Below, piece by piece: positions 9,569 through 21,414 of a stretch of 64,000 nucleotides of DNA (position 1 is the first letter of the stretch; every line of letters begins with the position of its first letter). The position numbers and the translations under genes are program-made. Below the pieces are notes generated by a model that had not been told where the DNA came from, did no database searches, and saw only the letters and a list, made by a program, of their open reading frames with translations. The stretch is from Saitoella complicata NRRL Y-17804 (Eukaryota > Ascomycota > Saitoellomycetes > Saitoellales > Saitoellaceae). The stretch covers positions 434,001 through 498,000 of the forward strand of contig NW_017566995.1 of the NCBI RefSeq assembly GCF_001661265.1, given 5' to 3'.

Positions 9569-11338
9569 TCACTGCACCCACATCAAAGTCGACAGCTCAC
9601 TCTCCCCAGCAGCCCTCAGCTTAGTCTTTCTCGCAAGGATATCCCTAACCTTCTCCGCCACACCGGCCCTGCCTCTCCTGTTCTGCACAAAGAAATCTAC
9701 AACCTCCTCCGCCAACCAAGCGTTCACTCCACCATCACGGTGCATTCCCTCGATCAGCTGCTTAACCTCCACCTCGTTGGGCAAGTCCACCTGGTAGTGC
9801 TTCGCACGATGATGAGGCATACCCTTATACGGAATCCAGGAACGCGGTCGAGGCAATAACTCAAGCTCAGGGTCGTCCATTTTCACGTCGAAATACCAGT
9901 TCTGAATGTCCTGGTCGACATCTTCAATGTTTGCAGGCTGCCAATTTGGTCTGCCCCCCTCCTTCAACACCAACTTGGTCTCGACACCAGTAACGAAGTC
10001 CTCAGTCTGAACGAACCTCGAAGCAATGATGAACTCGCGCTTAAACGCTTCATCGATATCCCAGTTGCTACCCTCTCTCAGCTGCCTTAAAGTAACAGCC
10101 AGACTGCGAGGCGAACGCTCGCGGAGGAGCCTGATCGTCTCATGAGCCCAAGCAGTGTTCTCCTTCTCCAACGCTTTAATCACCTTGGTCACCGATTTGA
10201 AGTTGAAGCACCTGTCGATCGCCTTCCGAATGTCACCCGAAAGAGCGAACTGGTATCCCTTAGGCACCTCGCCAACGAAATCATCGATCGCCTCGCTGAT
10301 CTGGCTCAAGTCCGACGTCTCGAGCTCGGCCAAACGAGTCTCCAACATCGGGAGACGCTCAGAAGGAACATAGTGCGTAGCAATACCAGCCATGACAACA
10401 TCCCAGCCCCTGAGCTGCGCGCTGGTCATTCCAAGGTAGGTACCCAACTTTCCATCGAGACGGGACAAGAAGAAGGATGCACCGACGTCAGGGAAGAATC
10501 CGATAGTGGTTTCCGGCATAGCAAAGAGAGTTTTCTCGGTCGCGATACGGATAGGTGCGTGCATGGATAAACCGGCGCCTCCGCCCACTAAGTAAAAATC
10601 CGTCAGCTATGAACATCCTCAGATAAATGGGGCAAATCAACTTACTCGTGATACCATCCATGATGGCAACGTAAGGCTTGGTATATGATGCAATGAGGTG
10701 GTCGAGCTTGTATTCATCACCAAAGTATTCGGTGGCCTTCTTGAAACCCTCTGGCGTCCCGTCCTTGACATCCGAGGCAACGGCTGTAGAGATTCGTAAG
10801 CTGTCAGCCGAAAAGACGCCGTAACCTCGTGGGACTCACCTACAACATCACCGCCCGCGCAGAGGGCACGCCCAGCACCCTTCAAGACGATAACCTTGGC
10901 GAGATCGGACTTTTCCCATTCCTGCATAACTTGGTCAGACCTCTGATATATCGTATCTACGCTGCGCAAAATCTAACCTGCAACCGAGGAGTGATTTTTG
11001 AAACCATAGAGGCAGTGAGAGAGTTCAACTTCTTAGGTCTGTTGAGGATGATGGTACGGGTACCGAATTTGGATTCGAAAAGTACGTCATTCTGTTGAGA
11101 TATGTCAAAACATGCCCAAGGACGAGCGAGCGGACAAGAACGTTACCTCAGCGAGCTGTTGCGATTCGGAGGCAGAGTTTGAGGCCATCTGTAAGATTGC
11201 GACGGTCAATTGAGATCTGAGAAACGATCAGACCGTATGTACCTTGATGCTCCCATTCAAGAACGCAGGGTTCGTGATCTTTGCTCGTAGAGGCATGGCG
11301 ACCGGCCTGAAACGCAGAGCTGTTCTGGAGGCGAGCAT
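9569..11338 (-). CDS. 3-hydroxyisobutyryl-CoA hydrolase, mitochondrial
   Basis: Six exons (11243-11338, 11147-11188, 10978-11091, 10840-10921, 10646-10783, 9569-10587) join in phase to 496 residues. The start MLASRTALRFRPVAM is a typical mitochondrial presequence. The crotonase fold is clear: RTIILNRPKKLNSL, then GRALCAGGDVV (oxyanion-hole loop), MDGITMGGGAGLS, and the HIBCH-specific MPETTIGFFPDVGASFFLSRL with the catalytic Glu. The enzyme hydrolyses 3-hydroxyisobutyryl-CoA in valine breakdown; yeast Ehd3 is a relative. The C-terminal HIBCH extension is present and length is normal for the family. The final acidic end is ordinary. Confidence 0.93.
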
Positions 11339-11623
11339 GGTCTTCGGGAGACTCAACTGGAAGATACGCGGCGGGGTATTTCACCGGTGGGCTCAAGGTG
11401 CACCTTTGCGGGGCAGGCTCCGGCAAGGCACGTGCACCCTTCGCACGGTCGGCAGCTCATGAAGGAGAGGGTAATCGCTTGAAGTACTAGTAGTTTGACT
11501 TTCTTCTAATTGCGCTTCGCAGCTTCCGTTGTATCCTTCTCGACTCTTCACCCCCCGTGACCTACACCTGCATATCTCCGGACTTTCTTGTCGCGAAGGT
11601 CGAAATCATATACGACCACAAAA

Positions 11624-12439
11624 ATGGCCAGTTCAACGAGAAGATCGGTTTTGAGCCTGGTATCAGAAGCAGCTTCATTTAAGAGGGTACCAGTGGTATG
11701 CCGACGAACTCTCGCCACCGTCGTCGAAGCCCACAAGCCCGTCATCAAGGCCGCTCCCCTCGAGGAATCAGTAGTTTTCGGAACTGTACACGCCTTCCCC
11801 TCTCTTGAACCTAAAGGGTTCCACGTCTTCTCTAACGAATTCTTGGGTCTTCCTACGCGAAAGGATATCCTTCACCGCGCTGTCATCTTCGAAGCAGACG
11901 GCAAACGTCAGGGAACAGCCAGTACCAAAAACAGAGCAGAAGTCAGTTACAGTGGAAGAAAGCTGCGCCCACAGAAGCACACCGGTCGTGCTCGTTTGGG
12001 TGACAGGGGTTCTGGTATGCTTCGTGGAGGAGGTCGTATTCACGGTCCTAAGCCCCGTGACTTTTCTACGGAGCTTCCTCAGAAGCTATACAACCTCGCT
12101 TTCCGTACTGCGCTCTCTACGCGGTATAGAATGGGTGAATTGACCATCGTCGACGGCACAGAGCTTCCGACATACAAAACCCGGGTCATGTCTAAGGTGT
12201 TGGCTGCAAACAATTGGGACAAGCCACATGGTGGAGCTTTGTTGGTTATTAGTAAGAAGACAGAGGACGTGGCCTATGTGGAAAGGGCAGCGGCGAACTT
12301 GGGTAAAGATTGCGAGGTGAAGGAAGTTGAGGATCTTGAGGTGACTGATTTGTTGAAATGGGGGCGTGTTGTGATTGAGGAGGAGGCTTTGCTTAGAATC
12401 CAGGAGCGGACCACTCAGAAGCTAGCCCCGCGGGCATGA
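11624..12439 (+). CDS. mitochondrial large-subunit ribosomal protein uL4m
   Basis: A single exon gives 271 residues. The ATG chosen (MASSTRRSVLSLV) starts an Arg/Ser-rich presequence; the 12 residues of open frame before it look like leader. The uL4 core is plain: RKDILHRAVIFEADGKRQG, then the basic extended loop with RPQKHTGRARLGDRGSGMLRGGG and GPKPRDFSTELPQK, followed by the Rossmann-like C-terminal half. uL4 lines the peptide exit tunnel. It converges with mL38 (212 nt between stops), a second mitoribosome gene, though nothing shows co-regulation. Confidence 0.93.
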   Translation: MASSTRRSVLSLVSEAASFKRVPVVCRRTLATVVEAHKPVIKAAPLEESVVFGTVHAFPSLEPKGFHVFSNEFLGLPTRKDILHRAVIFEADGKRQGTASTKNRAEVSYSGRKLRPQKHTGRARLGDRGSGMLRGGGRIHGPKPRDFSTELPQKLYNLAFRTALSTRYRMGELTIVDGTELPTYKTRVMSKVLAANNWDKPHGGALLVISKKTEDVAYVERAAANLGKDCEVKEVEDLEVTDLLKWGRVVIEEEALLRIQERTTQKLAPRA

Positions 12440-12650
12440 GGTGAAGGAGGGTATTTATATGATAAGAGAGTTGCAAAAGCGCAGCGTGGAAGGCAATTGA
12501 TGCCACTGAAATGCAACATTCTTTCCCCATTATGCCCAGGTTACGAGAACCACTCAAGGTACCTTTACCATTTGTACAAGAGCCTACAGATGCATCGTGA
12601 CCTGCAGACAACCTTGTCCGTCCTTCCCTTCCCTGCCCAGTCCTCCATTC

Positions 12651-13859
12651 TTACGCCTTAATCCTCTTCAACTTAAGACCACCCAATCCGCCAGTCTCCT
12701 TCGCAATGCGCTCACTGACACCCTCGGTCCACTTAGCTCTCCAGAAGCTCGCACCAACAGGCTCCAACTCATGATCCTCAACAAACGTCCTGAGATCGAA
12801 CTTGAACGTTCCACCAGGAATCTCATAACCCTCCATCTTGAGCTTCTCGGTAGGCTGGCGGAAAGCCAGCATAGTGTAACGATGGTATTTGATACCGTAG
12901 GTAGGGTGAGGAGGTATGAATTGGGCGTGCTCCGTTCCATGTGCTGCGTTGAACTCGGTGAAAGTAGGCGAGATCTTGACGTCGGAAACCGCCCAAAGCA
13001 AGGTAGTGTTATAGGTCTGGTCCTCGACATTGGGTGTATCAGGGTCAACCAGAAGAACCGTGTAAGTATTCTCACCATCCTCGAAAGGAACAATCTCAAC
13101 TGCCGGAGGTGCGTTCGTACACTGGTCCAGTTCCACCCAGCTACCAGGTTCCACGATGTGACTTCCATTGAATCTCAAACGCAAGTCCACCACAGGCGTG
13201 ATCGATGGGAGAGTATCGGGAACAACGAACATAGTCTCCAAACGCTGCATAAGAACCGGTAGAGGGCGGAACTCCCAATCTTGCTTGGCGAGGTATCGGA
13301 AAACGGGCTTGGACATGTCAACGTCGCCGTTTTCGTGTCGCCAGCGGAATTCTGGGCTATCGATGTCTCTTTGAACTTCAAAGTACTCAAGGTTCTTGCA
13401 ATAACCGTCGAGGTTGTCCTTCCAAACTCGGCCCGGTCCCGTTTCGAACTGCTCGAATTTGTTGAGCTTTGCCGTGGCCAGCGTAATCTTTCTCTTCTCT
13501 TGCCTAATCTTTTCATTGATCACTTCTCTGTGGGCGTCGATGACCTTTAGAGCCTCGTCGTACGCTGGATTGACGCCTAATGGCGGATTGGGGTACTCGA
13601 GTCTTGGGTACGGTTTTGCGTATCTGGAAATCCTGTTTTTGTTGGCAGTACCAGCAGGGATAGGTGACGCCGGAGGAGCCTGATCGGCGGGATCGACGGT
13701 ACCGATGGTGTCGGGGTCTCCGGGCGCTGGTCGTGCGTTGGGCTCAGTCGAGGAACTGTTCCATCTCACGGAAGTGCGGTATGCCTGTTGGCGGAAGAGG
13801 CGGGAGGGGGCAGCTGCTCGCAGAGCGGAGGCACAGGTCGATCTTGATATTGATGCCAT
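12651..13859 (-). CDS. mitochondrial large-subunit ribosomal protein mL38 (MRPL35, PEBP fold)
   Basis: An intronless frame of 402 residues from MASISRSTCASALRAAAPSR, an evident mitochondrial presequence; an in-frame Met five codons upstream (13874) is an alternative start. After a Pro-rich linker comes RISRYAKPYPRLEYPNPPLG, and a conserved helix (YDEALKVIDAHREVINEKI). The C-terminal half is a phosphatidylethanolamine-binding-protein fold with YTVLLVDPDTPN and the HPTYGIKYHRY segment. Yeast Mrpl35 has the same plan and length. The PEBP fold is structural in mL38 rather than ligand-binding. Confidence 0.9.
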   Translation of the reverse strand: MASISRSTCASALRAAAPSRLFRQQAYRTSVRWNSSSTEPNARPAPGDPDTIGTVDPADQAPPASPIPAGTANKNRISRYAKPYPRLEYPNPPLGVNPAYDEALKVIDAHREVINEKIRQEKRKITLATAKLNKFEQFETGPGRVWKDNLDGYCKNLEYFEVQRDIDSPEFRWRHENGDVDMSKPVFRYLAKQDWEFRPLPVLMQRLETMFVVPDTLPSITPVVDLRLRFNGSHIVEPGSWVELDQCTNAPPAVEIVPFEDGENTYTVLLVDPDTPNVEDQTYNTTLLWAVSDVKISPTFTEFNAAHGTEHAQFIPPHPTYGIKYHRYTMLAFRQPTEKLKMEGYEIPGGTFKFDLRTFVEDHELEPVGASFWRAKWTEGVSERIAKETGGLGGLKLKRIKA

Positions 13860-14265
13860 GATCGTAACTGTCATGGTCCGAGATATACTTGGGTTGAGAG
13901 ATCTGAACTTCGACGACTTTTTCTCGACTGTTGACCGCACCTGGAAATCTACCAACACCTTCCCCCAGTCACGAGTCAGGTGCAGCTGTCGATTCACCTG
14001 GATACACGAAAAGATTATAGCCTTTTGTAAAATAACTAATAGAATCGACTGGTAGAAGAGGGAAGACTCAAGGATGGTCTTCATCTCGCAAGAATGGCAC
14101 CCGGTTCGCGTGCACACCCTTAATTACTGCCCGTCGCGCGTACATCGTCTAAACATTTCGCGTCGAAACACTCCAGATCCATCCGTCCAATTCCTTTCTT
14201 CACCAATTCCCGCGGTTGTAGATCTGTCAGCGACATAGATTCCTCACTCTGTTTTCCTCGTCGCC

Positions 14266-15177
14266 ATGATTGTCAATATCCTCAACATCCAAGTTCTGAA
14301 TAACCCGGCAAAGTTCTCTGCTCCATATGAGTTCGAAATTACTTTCGAGTGTCTGGAGCCTCTCAAGAATGGTACATCGTCCAATTGTCTTGGTTGAACC
14401 GCACTTTGTTAACCATGGACGCTTACAGACCTCGAGTGGAAGCTTACGTACGTCGGCTCTGCCACGTCCGACGCACACGACCAAGTCCTCGACTCCCTCC
14501 TTGTCGGCCCGATCCCCGTCGGTGTAAACAAGTTCGTCTTCACCGCCGACCCCCCGGACACCACCAAAATCCCCGCCGCCGACGCGATTGGTTGCACAGT
14601 TATCCTCCTCACCTGCTCATACGACGACCGTGAGTTCGTCCGTGTCGGTTACTACGTCAACAACGAATACGACGTCGAAGAATGGAAGGACCCCGAGAGC
14701 GGTAAGCGTCCAGACAAGGTGCAATGGGACCATGTTATTCGTGAAATTTTGGCGGATAAGCCGCGAGTAACGCGATTCAACATCAAATGGGATTCTGGAG
14801 ATGAGTTGTTTGACTACCCACCAGAGCAGCCTGGTGCGGATGAAGTCGAAGCTGATGAGGAGGTACGGGGTGTTCATACTTTAAAATGTAGCAATGCTGA
14901 CGAAATCGTACAGACATACGGTGCAGATGAAGCCGCCGAAGAGGAGGCCGACGAGGAGGAGGAGGAGGAGGCTGGTGCAGATGGCGAGGAGGGTGCTCCT
15001 GTTGCGGAAGCTGAAGTTGAGGGTGAGGAGGATTTGGAAGAAGACGACGACGAAGGAAGTGTTGATTTGGATGCCGAAGAGAACGATGACGTCCAGGAGG
15101 CAGCTGCTGAGGATACCGACATGACTGAGTCTACACCTGCCGATGGTGAGGTCAGCAAAGAGATGTCGAAGGCATAA
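14266..15177 (+). CDS. asf1: histone H3-H4 chaperone ASF1
   Basis: Exons 14266-14371, 14429-14862 and 14914-15177 join in phase to 267 residues. The first ~155 residues are the immunoglobulin-like ASF1 core: start [30 protein letters not shown], then [29 protein letters not shown], and [12 protein letters not shown] near 110. ASF1 hands H3-H4 to CAF-1 and HIRA in replication-coupled and replication-independent nucleosome assembly. The second intron falls exactly at the junction with a C-terminal tail of about 100 residues made mostly of Glu, Asp and Ala; fungal ASF1 proteins commonly have such acidic tails. Confidence 0.96.
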
Positions 15178-15418
15178 TGATGTTTTGGAGGTTGAAGGTG
15201 TGGTAAACGATATTGCTATATTAGGTAGACAGCGGCGGTAGGTGAGTGGGTACAACCGTTTAGTTATAGTATGGAACACAAAAGACAATAATTGGATTAC
15301 GGAATACATATATTCCATATCGTATAACAAAGCCAAATACCGACAATACGCCTTCCAAAAGCAATAGAGAAGGCACAAAAACGTTCACACTGCTACTGTA
15401 TCATAATCTTGCGAGTCA

Positions 15419-17223
15419 TTATTCAAGCATCTCCACCGCCTTCCTCGCAAGTGCCACCAGCTCGCCCTCACCCTCGTCACCATCATCCTCCGGAACGTCA
15501 CGTTGAGCCATGTCTTTGACAATCGCCACGATCTGAGTGCTTCTCCTGATCAAATCCACGAGATTATCATCTTCCGAATCCAACAACTGCAAAAGCGTCC
15601 ACACGGCAATATGTTGGAAGGTAGTGTCCTCGCTAGCGAGGAATCTTCTGAGGTAGGCATGGAATCCACCCTCAGGTTCATCCCATGCCGCAATGAACGG
15701 CGAGTAATCTTCGACCTTCGAAGACAAGTTGCCCAACGCAGCAGCACTGTTACCCTGCACCTCAATCGAGGGCGAATCGGTCAGAGGTATCAAAACGTCA
15801 CAGATGCCGAGAGAAAGAAGGTGACCCTTCAGCTCATCACTCAACGCAAGCACCGCCATGCATGCAGTCATCTCACTTTGCACGCTGATCGGCACGTCCA
15901 ACACCAGTTGCTTGCACTTTTGCACCGCACCTGCCTCCACAATTGCCCTCTTATTCCTTTCCGAGCTGGCTGCGAGGTTGCGGAGGGTAGAGATGGCGTG
16001 GCACTGGATTTCCTCGTTATCAGCACCTCCGAGGAGGTTGACTAGTGGACGGAGGAAACCAGCGTCAATGATTGGTGATTCGTTGAGAGGGTGTATCGAG
16101 ACATTGCGGATGCATGCCACTGAGGATAAGATGAGGGGAAGGTAGGAGGATTGGAGTAAACGGAGAAGTGGTGGAAGACCGGATGAGCGAACAATTTCCA
16201 GCTGATACTTCTCATCCGATGCAAGGTTTCTCAATGCAAGAGCAGCTTGGCACTGCACCTTGGGACTCGGTGAATCCAGAAGGTTCACCAAACTCTGGAC
16301 CAACCTCGGCTCACCCTGCGCCAACTTCTTCCGGTTCACACCATCAACAGCAATATTACTCAAAGCAGTCGTGCAGTAATATTGAACATCCGAATCCATA
16401 CTGCTCAGCAATGCTACCAACACAGGGATAGCACCCGCATTCACGAGCTGCTGACGATTCTCGTCAGAGTGCGTCATGTTAAGCAACGCACCCGTGGCAT
16501 TCCGTTGCACTCTCATATCTTTGCTCTTCGCCAGTCTGGTGAGAGGTACCAAAGCACCCGACCGAGCGATTTTGGTCTTGTTCTCGTCGTGAGTTGCGAG
16601 GTTTGTGATACATCCAACAGCGTTGCACTGAACCTCCACATTTTGGGAAAGCATTTGTCTAATTAGAGGGTCGAGACCACCGAGGCGGACAATGAGAACT
16701 TTGTTTTCGGTGTTGACGGCGAGATTGCCAAGCGCTGCACTTGCCGCACGCTGGACCTCGACGTCCTGGCTTTGCAGGAGGAAGAGAATGGGTTCTAATG
16801 TATCGCGGTTCACTTCTTTGACATCTATGATTCCGGTTAGAGATGCCAAAGATGAGCTGTATTGCGTCATACTCTTCTCGGTAATTTCAGCGAAAGCCAA
16901 TGCAGCACTTCGTTGAAGGTCGACATTGTCGGAGTATACAAGTGTGCTGAGTGCCCTCAAAGGTTCCTCACTGAAGAAGTCGGTATCACTTCTATTCTCA
17001 AGGTACGAAAGCAAGTCGGCGACGGCTTCGCGTTCATTCTCCTATACGCGCGGTCAGTCATCATGAGCAGAGAGCGCAAGAAACAAACAGCATACCTGCA
17101 ACAGCGGCTCATAAAGACCGTCTTGCGAGCGGCCTGAGATAGAAGAGTCAGCATGCGTGCCAATGACGTTGACCGGCAGTACCCACCTCCACACCCACAG
17201 CAGTTAGAGCACCAGTTGCCCAT
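15419..17223 (-). CDS. vac8: vacuolar armadillo-repeat protein VAC8
   Basis: Exons 17187-17223, 17096-17133 and 15419-17041 join in phase to 565 residues. The two tiny first exons are needed to recover the lipidated N terminus [12 protein letters not shown]: Gly2 for N-myristoylation and several Cys for palmitoylation. Then GLYEPLLQ and [17 protein letters not shown] lead into about eleven armadillo repeats (roughly 40-520), such as [15 protein letters not shown] and [22 protein letters not shown]8 sits on the vacuole membrane and works in vacuole inheritance, nucleus-vacuole junctions and selective autophagy. Length matches yeast Vac8 (578). Confidence 0.96.
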
Positions 17224-17511
17224 CGAGAGTCGTTAAAAAGCTCCCTCTTGGTTTCGATAGGTTGACAAAGAGAATGAACAGGAACTCTCAACGAAACAGC
17301 GGCCAGACGGGCGTAAAATGGCGAAGTAGGGGGATTGTGATTTCAATTTCGGACCTTGTTTGCTCGGGACGTCGCGTGTGGGCGCAGGTCTGATGCAACG
17401 ACACGTACGGCTGCACGGCTAGACAGCTGTCACTTAAAGTGAGTTTAATGAGGGTGGGTAACTACAGGTATATCCTCCATTTGTTTTATGCTATCTTAAA
17501 TGATGATCCAA

Positions 17512-19556
17512 CTATGAAAACTCCAAAGGCGTGACCCACTCAGCTCCCCATCCGGCGAATGCCTTATGTCCAAGCTTCCTCCACACTCTTCGTCCAATCC
17601 CGATGTCAGCAACGAACAAACCCGTCCAGTCGATACCTCCCTTGTTTGTCTGCAACGCAGTCATCAAGCCCTGCTTCGGTACGCCAAGGCATACGACCCA
17701 TTTGCTCTGGACATGGACGCCCCCATCCGCAATCACACCAGTAGCACCCGAAATACCACTCGGCATATCGAGAGACACGATGTTAGCCTTGTGATTGTTT
17801 GCCCAAGTGATGATCTCCTCAGAGCGCTGACGCATATCGTCATCCCAAATGTCCATCATGGAGTACTGGTATCCGAAGATACCGTCCAAGATCAACTCAG
17901 CTGGGAAGGCAAGGGACTCCGCAGTCATCTCGAGATCAGCCGGGTTAACAAGTCGCCCGCCTGCACCCAAGAAAGCCCTAGTCTGCGCACGAATGCAGTC
18001 GACGTAGTCTTCCTCCCTCTCTGTACCAACAACCGTTGCCAGCACTCTCACGGAGTGATTGCTGAGTTGACGGCCAGCCGCCAACGCACAAGCTCCGGTC
18101 TTGTTGTTTCCAGCCAAGATCACAATGACGGGCATAGCATTATGGTTCTTCGCGTTGATTCTCTTTCCTCCAAGAGCAGTCATGACCATCATCGCCACAC
18201 TCCGCCCCGCATTCTCTGCCAAGAGGTCATCAGATAATCCGAACTCGGCAGCAGCAAGCTTCTCCGCCTCGACCATCTGCATAGGCGAGACCGCAGGTAC
18301 CACCGTCCTGTCCGACGCCGTCCGTAGTCTATTCTTGCCTTCGGGGGCCTCACTAACGGGGCTGGGTGCAGCAGATTTGCTAACACTGGCCCGACCAATG
18401 CTTCTTCTCCTATCCACCATTGATCGACTCGCAGTTCTTGGCTTGCGCCTTGAGACGCGGCCATCATCGTCTGAGGTGTCTTCTTCCGTGCTGCTGCCCC
18501 AATCATCCCTGTGATTTCCTCCCTTGAGCACCATATCCCTATGGTGATAGTTTCCTTGCGGCACAGGAACGGGTCCACCATTCGCTGGCGATCGAACCTT
18601 TCTCAAAGGTGCCGGGGACTTGCGTGGTCCAACGCGGTTGTGGGCGACCAATAGCGACTCAGGATCGGTCATATCGGTTTCCTATGATAAAAACATCAGC
18701 AAAGGATCTTTCAAGGATTCGCGGCTCATCATACTCTGATCTCATCAAACACCTTCTTCTTATCGAACTTCCCCAACGCCAACTGAAAGTCAAAGTCCTG
18801 ATCAATATCCTCCGTGCGCCACCCCTCCTCCTCAACAGTCGTAGCTGTATGATTTCTCCTAGCCAAGAATTCCCGTCTGGGTAGTCTCTTCTTCTTGTAT
18901 GGGATTTGTCCGGAATCCGTGTCAACGTTTGAATCATCGTGAAGGGTCAAGGTGGCGAGCGTGGGAGTGTCGACTGCTGCGTTGATCACGACGGAATGAA
19001 GGGGCTTGTTTGGACGGCGAGACGCAGAGGCCAGGGATGGGATGACAGTGGAAGAAGAACCGAAGCCGGTCTTTGGTGCAGGGGAGCTGACAGGCGGAGT
19101 AGGCACAGGCACTTGTGCAGCAATGGTGGGAGGACGACCAAACTGCTCAACCCGTCAGCTAAGCTCGATCAGCAACATGCGGGGTACATACCGAGACGAT
19201 TGCAGGGTCCTGAAACTCTTGCTTCTTCACAGGTTGCGGCTTAAGCACTGGAGGCGGAGCAGACACAACCAGGACTGGTTGCACCGGTGCAGCGATCTTC
19301 GGCTTAGTCGGCAACACCTCCAGATCCCTAATGCTCAACCCATCTACATTGTAGCTCGGGGCACGATATCCACTTTTTAGAAACACCACTGTTCAATCCA
19401 TTAGCCCTGCGTAAATGCTGTGAACGTTGGAGGAACCGAACCATCTCGGAGGGAGAGCAATTGAGTAACGGGATCGACATCAGCTACTATTCCCTGGATG
19501 ACAGTGTCGTCTCTGAGCGATAGCTGGACGGTAAGACCGATGAATTGGGCGGCCAT
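17512..19556 (-). CDS. edc3: enhancer of mRNA decapping 3 (EDC3)
   Basis: Exons 19442-19556, 19192-19388, 18735-19142 and 17512-18681 join in phase to 629 residues. The N terminus MAAQFIGLTVQLSLRDDTVIQG is a divergent LSm domain (1-~75). An FDF motif (DFDFQLALGKFDKKKVFDEIR, about 220-240) ends at an exon border. A long Ser/Arg linker precedes a YjeF_N domain (about 370-620; VIVILAGNNKTGACALAAGR and LDMPSGISG). EDC3 binds Dcp2 through LSm, DEAD-box Dhh1 through FDF, and self-associates through YjeF_N in P-bodies. Intron 1 uses a weak donor, G/GTTCGG. All parts expected of the family are present. Confidence 0.94.
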
Positions 19557-19877
19557 ACTGCAATTAATCGTTGGGTGTGTTCGGAAATGTGAGATTCACG
19601 TTCGTACGCGACCGGCGCCGGGGACCGACGATCATTGATCAGGCCGTCGACAATATTCAAGTTAGGTTTCCAGTAGATGATATGCTCCTAGAAATTACAG
19701 AAGTACGGACATGTATAGAAAACTCATTCGCTGTACGTCATCTGTCGTATAACGTCGACCCTGCACCGAGACGCGTCCGAAGCCGACCCCGAACTCGAGT
19801 TCCGTAAAGCACGCATTCACACCGCCAGACGAGCTCCGATCTCTTGAATTACCCGTAAAGGCTTGACATATTGTACA

Positions 19878-20580
19878 ATGAATACGCCCACGCCAGGAGC
19901 GCACAAGCGCAAACCGTCATCCCTCGGTTCAGGTCTCCTTCTTCCAGGATCCGTACCCTCCACTCCACATCCTCTCGCCAACTCCTTCACAGCCTCCAAC
20001 ATCCCAGAGTCTCTACAGGCGGATACACCAGTACGAGGTGGAGCTACAGAAGATGAGTATGGCCTGATTGCTGCGCCTAAGGAGAGGAAGAGACGAAAGC
20101 CGAAGGATGATGACGATGACGAAGATGAGGATATGGACGATGACGAGGACGACGATGGGATTGTCATGTCTAGAGGTGTAGGGGAAAGTGATAAAGCCAA
20201 GGAAAGGTGAGACGATCGGTCGGGATACTTTCTATCACTAGGCTGACAGTGCCGCGCTTTACAGATTTTTGCTGGACTCCTTCACGACGGAGCAGATGAT
20301 CCGCTACGAGATCTACAGACGATCGAACCTGAATAAGTCAGGGCTCAAAAAGATCGCAAATGCTGCACTTGGTCAGTCAATTACACCTAATGTCGCCATC
20401 GTTATTGGTGGTTTCTCAAAGGTGTTTGTGGGCGAAATTGTGGAGCTTGCGCTGCAGATTCGAGGAGAGGGTACGGGACCGTTGAGTCCTGATAGTCTGA
20501 GAGAGGCATACAGAAGATACAAGGCGGATAGATTGGTAATGCCGCAAGCATCAAGCCGAGGGAGGAGGATGTTCAGATAA
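19878..20580 (+). CDS. taf11: TFIID subunit TAF11
   Basis: Exons 19878-20206 and 20265-20580 join in phase to 214 residues. The first half is disordered, with a basic patch ([11 protein letters not shown]) and a long Asp/Glu run. The second exon encodes the TAFII28 histone-fold domain: [23 protein letters not shown], then [22 protein letters not shown] and [12 protein letters not shown]11 pairs with TAF13 in TFIID. The intron falls exactly at the start of the fold. The EDC3 start lies 322 nt upstream on the opposite strand, so the two genes share a divergent promoter. Confidence 0.94.
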
Positions 20581-20761
20581 CAAACTAGGACAGCTGCAGG
20601 CGGTTGAATGCTGGCCAGTTTTTGGCAGTATACGGTTCTTAGGCATGGGTACGGCGTTTATCAATTGTGCATTTATATTGGGTTTCAATCAAGGGCATTT
20701 ACGCCACCAATAACGCCTTCGTCCCTTCGTTGTATCGTACATCGCGGTCCTGCACCTGTCA

Positions 20762-21180
20762 TTACCGCGGTAAAGGTATCTTCTTCCGCAGACTCTCCAC
20801 TTTCTTCACATCCTCACCTTGTTTCGGGCCTCGTGCTGCCATCTCACGCAGACCCAAGTCCCTCCATGCCGGCTCTGGTGGTTTCTGAGCACGAAGGAGT
20901 CCTGCAGCAGCATGCTGGTCGGGAACTGCAATGCTGATTAGTATTGCATAGCCCTAAGAACTCATACTGCAGCCAAGTACCTTCATCTTCGTCCTCTGGG
21001 TTCATTGGCTGATGCTCCGGAGGAACCCAGATGTCCTCCACTGGTAATTTCTGTTGCAGCCATTCATCGAGGTGGTCCACGATCCATGGCTGGTTCATGT
21101 GGATATATGTTGCATGGGAATCGCTCTATTCTCCGTCAGCAACGCGTTATCAATAAGCTCTTGAGCGTATCTCTCACCAT
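20762..21180 (-). CDS. apc13: anaphase-promoting complex subunit 13 (Apc13/Swm1)
   Basis: Exons 21178-21180, 20981-21125 and 20762-20925 join in phase to 103 residues. The first exon supplies only the ATG, followed by SDSHATYIHMNQPWIVDHLDEWLQQ. The block WIVDHLDEWLQQKLPVEDI, then PP, then an acidic run and WRDLGLRE, matches the short Apc13 family (human ANAPC13: a DLIDDAWREDKLPYEDV block, then WTDLAL). Apc13 stabilises TPR subunits in the APC/C ubiquitin ligase. The C-terminal ~40 residues are Lys/Arg-rich and longer than in the human protein. The next in-frame Met (MNQPW) is an alternative start if the ATG-only exon is wrong. Confidence 0.78.
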
Positions 21181-21414
21181 CCTTCCGTCCTGTTTACGTC
21201 GCTCATCGTAGGTCGTGTATGCAGTAACGTAGACAAATGCGTAGGGTTTGGTCAGCCCTCATCACTCGGGCTCTCCCGATCACCTGACTGACCACCAATG
21301 CACCGCCTCTTGCACCGCCACAAAATTGGGGCCCGCACAGAGCCTGGAGAATTTGCGCGTGTAAGGAGCGTCCGATCAGCACCGAGTTCTTTCGACACCT
21401 ACCCGAAGCACAAT